Of a stretch of DNA of 9,797 nucleotides, positions 6,877-9,797 are shown in pieces. The position numbers and the translations under genes were made by a program. Origin of the DNA: an uncultured Eubacteriales bacterium (lineage in GTDB: Bacteria > Bacillota_A > Clostridia > Peptostreptococcales > Anaerovoracaceae). The DNA lies in the NCBI GenBank assembly GCA_902774195.1, contig CACYHM010000031.1, positions 1-9,797 on the forward strand, given 5' to 3'. The number at the start of each line of letters is the position of its first letter. Position 1 is the stretch's first letter. Under the pieces are notes generated by a model, which was not told the origin of the DNA, did no database searches, and worked only from the letters and a program-made list of their open reading frames with translations.

Positions 6877-8892
6877 ATGAAAAAAAACACTCAGACTGAT
6901 TACACTACAGGCACGCCGTGGCTTGCCTGCGACCTTGAAGGCACAGTGACAGCCGAAACGGAGGCTTCGCTGAAAGACCATTTCGCCCTTGCGGTCAACA
7001 AGGATAAGATACTGGAGATGGAGATACCGGAGGGGTATTCTTCGTGCGGGACCATGACGGATCTCACACTGCAGAACGTTGAAGACACCAAGAAAATGTT
7101 CCTCGGCAAAGCTCCGGAATCGCATGACGCAAAACTCGCCTACGATCTTTTTCATCTCATGATGGACTGGGACAGCAGAAACGCACAGGGAGCGGCTCCG
7201 CTGAAGAAGATCACGGATTCGATCGAGGCCGTCGGCAGCATCGATGAACTCAACGCATGGTTCCTTGAAACTCCTCCGGGAGAACAGCTCGTTCTGCCAT
7301 GGGAGGCGGTTACAGGAGGCGACTTCAAGGATTCCACCAAGAACATGATCATGGTCGCAAGCGGAAGTCTTCTGCTCAAGGATTCCGCCGAATACATCAA
7401 GCTGACGGATTACGGAAAGATAAAAAAGGAAGCCCTGACAGAGCTGGCCCAAAAGATGCTTGTAAAGCTGGGCTATACGGAGGATGAGGCAAAGCAGAAG
7501 ATAGAAAACTGCCTTGCGTTCGAAAAAATGATGGCACCGCTCATCCCAAGCGACGAGGAGATACATCAGCCGGACTTCCTTGCCGGTGCCTACAATTTAC
7601 TCAGCTATGATGATCTGAAAAAGATGGAGGGCAGAGTGCCTGTGCTGGAGAAACTGGAAAAGGACGGGTTCCCGCAGGCAAAAGAGTATGTGGTGGCGAT
7701 GCCTGACTATCTGCCGAAGCTCAATGAATTCTATACTGATGAGAACATCGGGCTGATCAGAGACTACCTGATAGTCAACAGCGCGGTGAAAACTGCCGCA
7801 TATCTCGACCGCGAGTGTTACGAATTGGATACCGCATGCAACAATGCTGTCAGCGGCGCCAGCGGCATGCTGCCGGACGAGGACGCGTTTGCTCCTGCCG
7901 TGGCAGAAGCGCTCGAATGGCCGGTCGGCCGTCTTTATGCCGAGACCTACCTTAAGCAGGAAGACAAGGACCGCATAAGAGGCCTGATCGAAAGTATGGT
8001 CGAAGCATATCGCGGCATCATAAGCGAGGCGGGGTTCCTTTCGGACGAGACGAAGGCAAAGGCTCTCGAAAAGCTGGATTCCATGGGCATTGAAGTGCTT
8101 TATCCGGACAGCTGGGAAAAATACGAATGTCCTGAGCTCAACTTCAGGTCAAAGGAAGAGGGCGGCACTCTCTGGGAGGCGCTTTCGGCCATAAGCGCTT
8201 ATGAACTCGCCAAAAGCGTGAAGGATTATTCCGGACCTGTAGACAAGGCAAAATGGGAGATGCCTCCATGCGTTGTAAACTGTGGTTACCTTCCGACAAA
8301 CAACACAGTCTATATCCTCGGAGGATTCACACAGGGAGCCATATACAACAGCGGCATGAGCGACGAAGAGATGATGGGAACGCTCGGCTGGGTCGTCGGC
8401 CACGAGATATCCCACGCATTCGACTCAAAGGGGTCTCAGTTCGACAAGGACGGCAATATGAACGACTGGTGGACAGACGAGGATAAAAAGGCCTTCCTTA
8501 AACGAAATGAGAAGATGGAGGCCTACTACAACAAGATGCATCCGTGGGAGGGACAGGACTTCCACGGCAGTATCATGACCGGCGAGGCGTGTGCGGACAT
8601 GGGCGGCATGAAGGTGCTGCTGCGCATCGCGTCAGAGAAAAAGGACTTCGACTACGATAAGCTCTTCCGTTCCCTTGCTGTGGCATGGCTCGAAAAGGGG
8701 ACGCTTCAGAATGCATACCATCAGATCAATGACGTGCATCCTATGGGATACCTCCGCGTCAACTGCACGCTTCAGCAGTTCGATGAGTTCATCGATTTCT
8801 ACGGCATAAAGAATAGGGTCCTCACCCTGCAGAACTTAAGCATAGCAAAACGGACGCGCTTCGGCGTCCGTTTTACTATGGTGCGCCCGTAG
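6877..8892 (+). CDS. M13 family zinc metallopeptidase (PepO/neprilysin-like), C-terminus abnormal
   Basis: The 671-residue frame carries a complete M13 active site: HEISH at H509-H513 with catalytic E510, and GEACAD at 569-574 with third zinc ligand E570 and D574. H621 and R627 in HPMGYLR keep the six-residue spacing of neprilysin His711 and Arg717. VVNCGY before the zinc motif matches the substrate-binding N-A-[FY] segment. Bacterial M13 enzymes are endopeptidases that cut small peptides on the amino side of hydrophobic residues. The start (MKKNTQTDYTTGTPWLACDLEG) has no signal peptide or anchor, so a cytosolic oligopeptidase is likely. AAGGAG lies 7 bases before ATG 6877, and the gap to the S41 gene is 36 bases. 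The end is odd: after YGIK (residue 645) the usual 'GD.MY.aPe.R...W' tail is missing. The frame instead reads 26 residues through a terminator hairpin and stops inside the antisense of tRNA-Arg, suggesting a frameshift, small deletion or lost stop. Confidence 0.87.
   Translation: MKKNTQTDYTTGTPWLACDLEGTVTAETEASLKDHFALAVNKDKILEMEIPEGYSSCGTMTDLTLQNVEDTKKMFLGKAPESHDAKLAYDLFHLMMDWDSRNAQGAAPLKKITDSIEAVGSIDELNAWFLETPPGEQLVLPWEAVTGGDFKDSTKNMIMVASGSLLLKDSAEYIKLTDYGKIKKEALTELAQKMLVKLGYTEDEAKQKIENCLAFEKMMAPLIPSDEEIHQPDFLAGAYNLLSYDDLKKMEGRVPVLEKLEKDGFPQAKEYVVAMPDYLPKLNEFYTDENIGLIRDYLIVNSAVKTAAYLDRECYELDTACNNAVSGASGMLPDEDAFAPAVAEALEWPVGRLYAETYLKQEDKDRIRGLIESMVEAYRGIISEAGFLSDETKAKALEKLDSMGIEVLYPDSWEKYECPELNFRSKEEGGTLWEALSAISAYELAKSVKDYSGPVDKAKWEMPPCVVNCGYLPTNNTVYILGGFTQGAIYNSGMSDEEMMGTLGWVVGHEISHAFDSKGSQFDKDGNMNDWWTDEDKKAFLKRNEKMEAYYNKMHPWEGQDFHGSIMTGEACADMGGMKVLLRIASEKKDFDYDKLFRSLAVAWLEKGTLQNAYHQINDVHPMGYLRVNCTLQQFDEFIDFYGIKNRVLTLQNLSIAKRTRFGVRFTMVRP
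8847..8874. terminator. Bidirectional hairpin terminator between the M13 gene and tRNA-Arg
   Basis: AAAACGGACGC and GCGTCCGTTTT form a perfect 11-base-pair stem around a GCTTCG loop. The A and T flanks give a short U run in either direction, so it can end both the plus-strand operon and the tRNA transcript. It lies inside the nominal M13 reading frame (about residues 658-667), which supports the view that the true or ancestral gene end is upstream of it. Confidence 0.8.
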
Positions 8893-8955
8893 GGATTCGA
8901 ACCCTAGACCTTCTGATTCGTAGTCAGACACTCTATCCAGCTGAGCTACGAGCGC
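8879..8955 (-). tRNA. tRNA-Arg (anticodon ACG), CCA encoded
   Basis: Read on the minus strand, the 77 bases fold as a full cloverleaf. The acceptor is GCGCTCG with CGGGCGC, the D stem GCTC/GAGT, the anticodon stem TCTGA/TCAGA around loop CTACGAA, and the T stem TAGGG/CCCTA around TTCGAAT. Discriminator A is followed by genomic CCA (8881-8879). The ACG anticodon is normally edited by TadA to inosine and reads CGU, CGC and CGA. The last 14 bases overlap the nominal 3' end of the convergent M13 frame. The gene has its own promoter upstream and shares the hairpin at 8847-8874. Confidence 0.96.
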
Positions 8956-8969
8956 ATATCGCTTATGCG
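8953..8969 (-). other. Small hairpin at the tRNA leader/5' end junction
   Basis: CGCATA and TATGCG pair around a five-base loop. The stem uses the first three bases of the mature tRNA (GCG) plus leader sequence, so in the precursor it would compete with the acceptor stem near the RNase P cleavage site. It may be chance. Confidence 0.35.
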
Positions 8970-8977
8970 ACTTTGCT

Positions 8978-9006
8978 ATGATACAACCTATTGCGTAAAA
9001 AGTCAA
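8978..9006 (-). promoter_or_regulatory. Sigma-70/SigA-type promoter for tRNA-Arg
   Basis: On the minus strand TTGACT (-35, 9006-9001) and TATCAT (-10, 8983-8978) are separated by exactly 17 bases, each one base off consensus. The expected start is near 8971, giving a leader of about 16 bases before the mature tRNA 5' end. It lies between the racemase terminator and the tRNA. Confidence 0.8.
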
Positions 9007-9015
9007 TAACATCGT

Positions 9016-9042
9016 AAAGAAAGAGCCGGCATGCGCCGGCTC
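9016..9042 (-). terminator. Rho-independent terminator of the proline racemase gene
   Basis: GAGCCGGC and GCCGGCTC form an 8-base-pair, GC-rich stem with a four-base loop (9023-9042). On the minus strand it is followed by TTTCTTT (9022-9016). It begins about 30 bases after the racemase stop codon and ends just before the tRNA promoter, insulating the two units. Confidence 0.85.
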
Positions 9043-9071
9043 GAGTCTTTTATGCTGTGAGTCGTGATCTC

Positions 9072-9797
9072 TTAGATCGTGAATCCCTTGCGAAGGTGGT
9101 CCATTCTGTCCATGAACCATGTAGCTTCGCCGCAGAGATAGGCAGCTCCTGTGACCTGAGGGATGATGGTGTCGAATTCGCCGACCTTAGGACCTTCAGC
9201 TGCGATGGTTCCTGTGAATCTCGTTCCGATGAACGACTCATATACGAAGCTCTCGCCTACGCCGAGCTCGCCTTTTTTGTAGAGCCAGGACATCTTTGCG
9301 GATGTGCCTGTGCCGCATGGGGATCTGTCGAGCTGCGGATCATGAGGCTCGCCGAATACTACGAGGTTTCTGAGAGCGAACTTCGCGTCCGGGCATGTCT
9401 CCTTGAAGTCGATATCTGTCGTGCAGTAGTTCTCTACGAGGTCTACTGTCGTGATGTCGAGCTCAGGATGCTGGATCTCGAACTTCTTGTTGATCTCTTC
9501 GAGTGCGAAGCTCGAGAAGTCCTTGAGGAATCTCGAAGTCTCAGGACTTACCTTGATCCCGAAGTTCTTCTCTGTGTCTACGAGAGCGAAGAAAGAACCG
9601 CCGAAGCAGATGTCGAATACGACCTTTTTGCCCTGGTACTCGATCTCGCAGTCCTCTTTGTAAACGAAAGCAGGAACGTTTGTGAGAGTGACGCCTCTGA
9701 CCTTGCCGCCCTTGCATGTGGCAACTGTTCTGATGAGGCCTGCAGGAGCTTCGAGAACTACCTCTGTCTCAGGCTCCTTCATCTCCATGAGTCCGCC
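9072..9797 (-). CDS. Proline racemase / hydroxyproline 2-epimerase family, C-terminal part (start outside window)
   Basis: The frame is open to the right edge (...GGLMEMKEPE), so the methionine at 9788 is internal. About 241 residues are visible against roughly 335 for the family. Landmarks are the family signature LEAPAGLI...VTLTNVPAF, then CFGGSFFALV and DRSPCGTGTSAKM. The Cys of SPCGTG (codon 9317-9315) is the second of the two catalytic cysteines; the first, in an MCGHG motif, would lie beyond the edge. This second Cys argues against trans-3-hydroxyproline dehydratases, which carry Thr there. The enzyme works without cofactor, in the cytosol, by two-base proton exchange at C-alpha; D-proline feeds proline reductase in Stickland fermenters (PrdF role), but no prd genes are visible to confirm this. 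Codon choice is strict, with AAG, GAG, TTC and ATC favoured and AGA for nearly all Arg, which suggests high expression. Substrate (proline versus 4-hydroxyproline) is unresolved. Confidence 0.9.
   Translation of the reverse strand, partial: GGLMEMKEPETEVVLEAPAGLIRTVATCKGGKVRGVTLTNVPAFVYKEDCEIEYQGKKVVFDICFGGSFFALVDTEKNFGIKVSPETSRFLKDFSSFALEEINKKFEIQHPELDITTVDLVENYCTTDIDFKETCPDAKFALRNLVVFGEPHDPQLDRSPCGTGTSAKMSWLYKKGELGVGESFVYESFIGTRFTGTIAAEGPKVGEFDTIIPQVTGAAYLCGEATWFMDRMDHLRKGFTI

Noticed and set aside
5683..7566. Long minus-strand open frame of 627 codons opposite the second S41 gene and the M13 gene
   Set aside because: It spans two genes with clear family motifs and the gap between them, shows no family motif itself, has a His/Cys/Val-rich composition typical of reverse-frame shadows, and no convincing ribosome binding site was seen.
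1..9797. CRISPR array, insertion sequence, phage attachment site or origin
   Set aside because: No regularly spaced repeats, transposase-like frames, terminal inverted repeats or integrase were seen. The tRNA 3' end could serve as an integration site in principle, but no repeated tRNA end is present here.

Overview
This window looks like chromosomal DNA of an anaerobic, amino-acid-fermenting Bacillota, most likely class Clostridia. The evidence is roughly balanced base composition, strong GGAG-type ribosome binding sites, tightly packed genes, a clostridial-type M13 peptidase, and a proline racemase of the kind used in Stickland-type proline use. The class call is inference; I cannot place it to genus.

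Positions 1-8892 hold one dense plus-strand gene train with gaps of only 13-36 bases. It contains the 3' end of an S41-type peptidase gene, two tandem CPBP (CAAX/Abi-type) intramembrane metalloproteases that are diverged duplicates, a 951-residue MscS-family channel with two large extracytoplasmic Cache-like domains, a second complete S41-type protein, and an M13 (PepO/neprilysin-like) zinc peptidase. No operon promoter is visible, so it must lie left of the window.

Positions 8847-9042 form a short control region: a symmetrical hairpin terminator, a minus-strand tRNA-Arg(ACG) with encoded CCA and a clear sigma-70-type promoter, and the terminator of the next gene. From 9072 to the right edge is the C-terminal two thirds or so of a minus-strand proline racemase/hydroxyproline epimerase gene, cut by the window end.

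The plus-strand train is the notable part. It puts five (predicted) proteases of three unrelated families around a channel that appears built to sense extracellular ligands. Both S41 proteins carry a perfect 12-residue EF-hand/dockerin-type calcium-binding loop just ahead of the catalytic serine. The complete S41 protein and the M13 peptidase have no signal peptide or membrane segment. One coherent but unproven reading is a sensor-channel-protease module in which ion (perhaps Ca2+) entry is coupled to cytosolic proteolysis. The M13 reading frame has a non-family C-terminus that runs through the terminator and into the antisense of the tRNA, suggesting a damaged 3' end.
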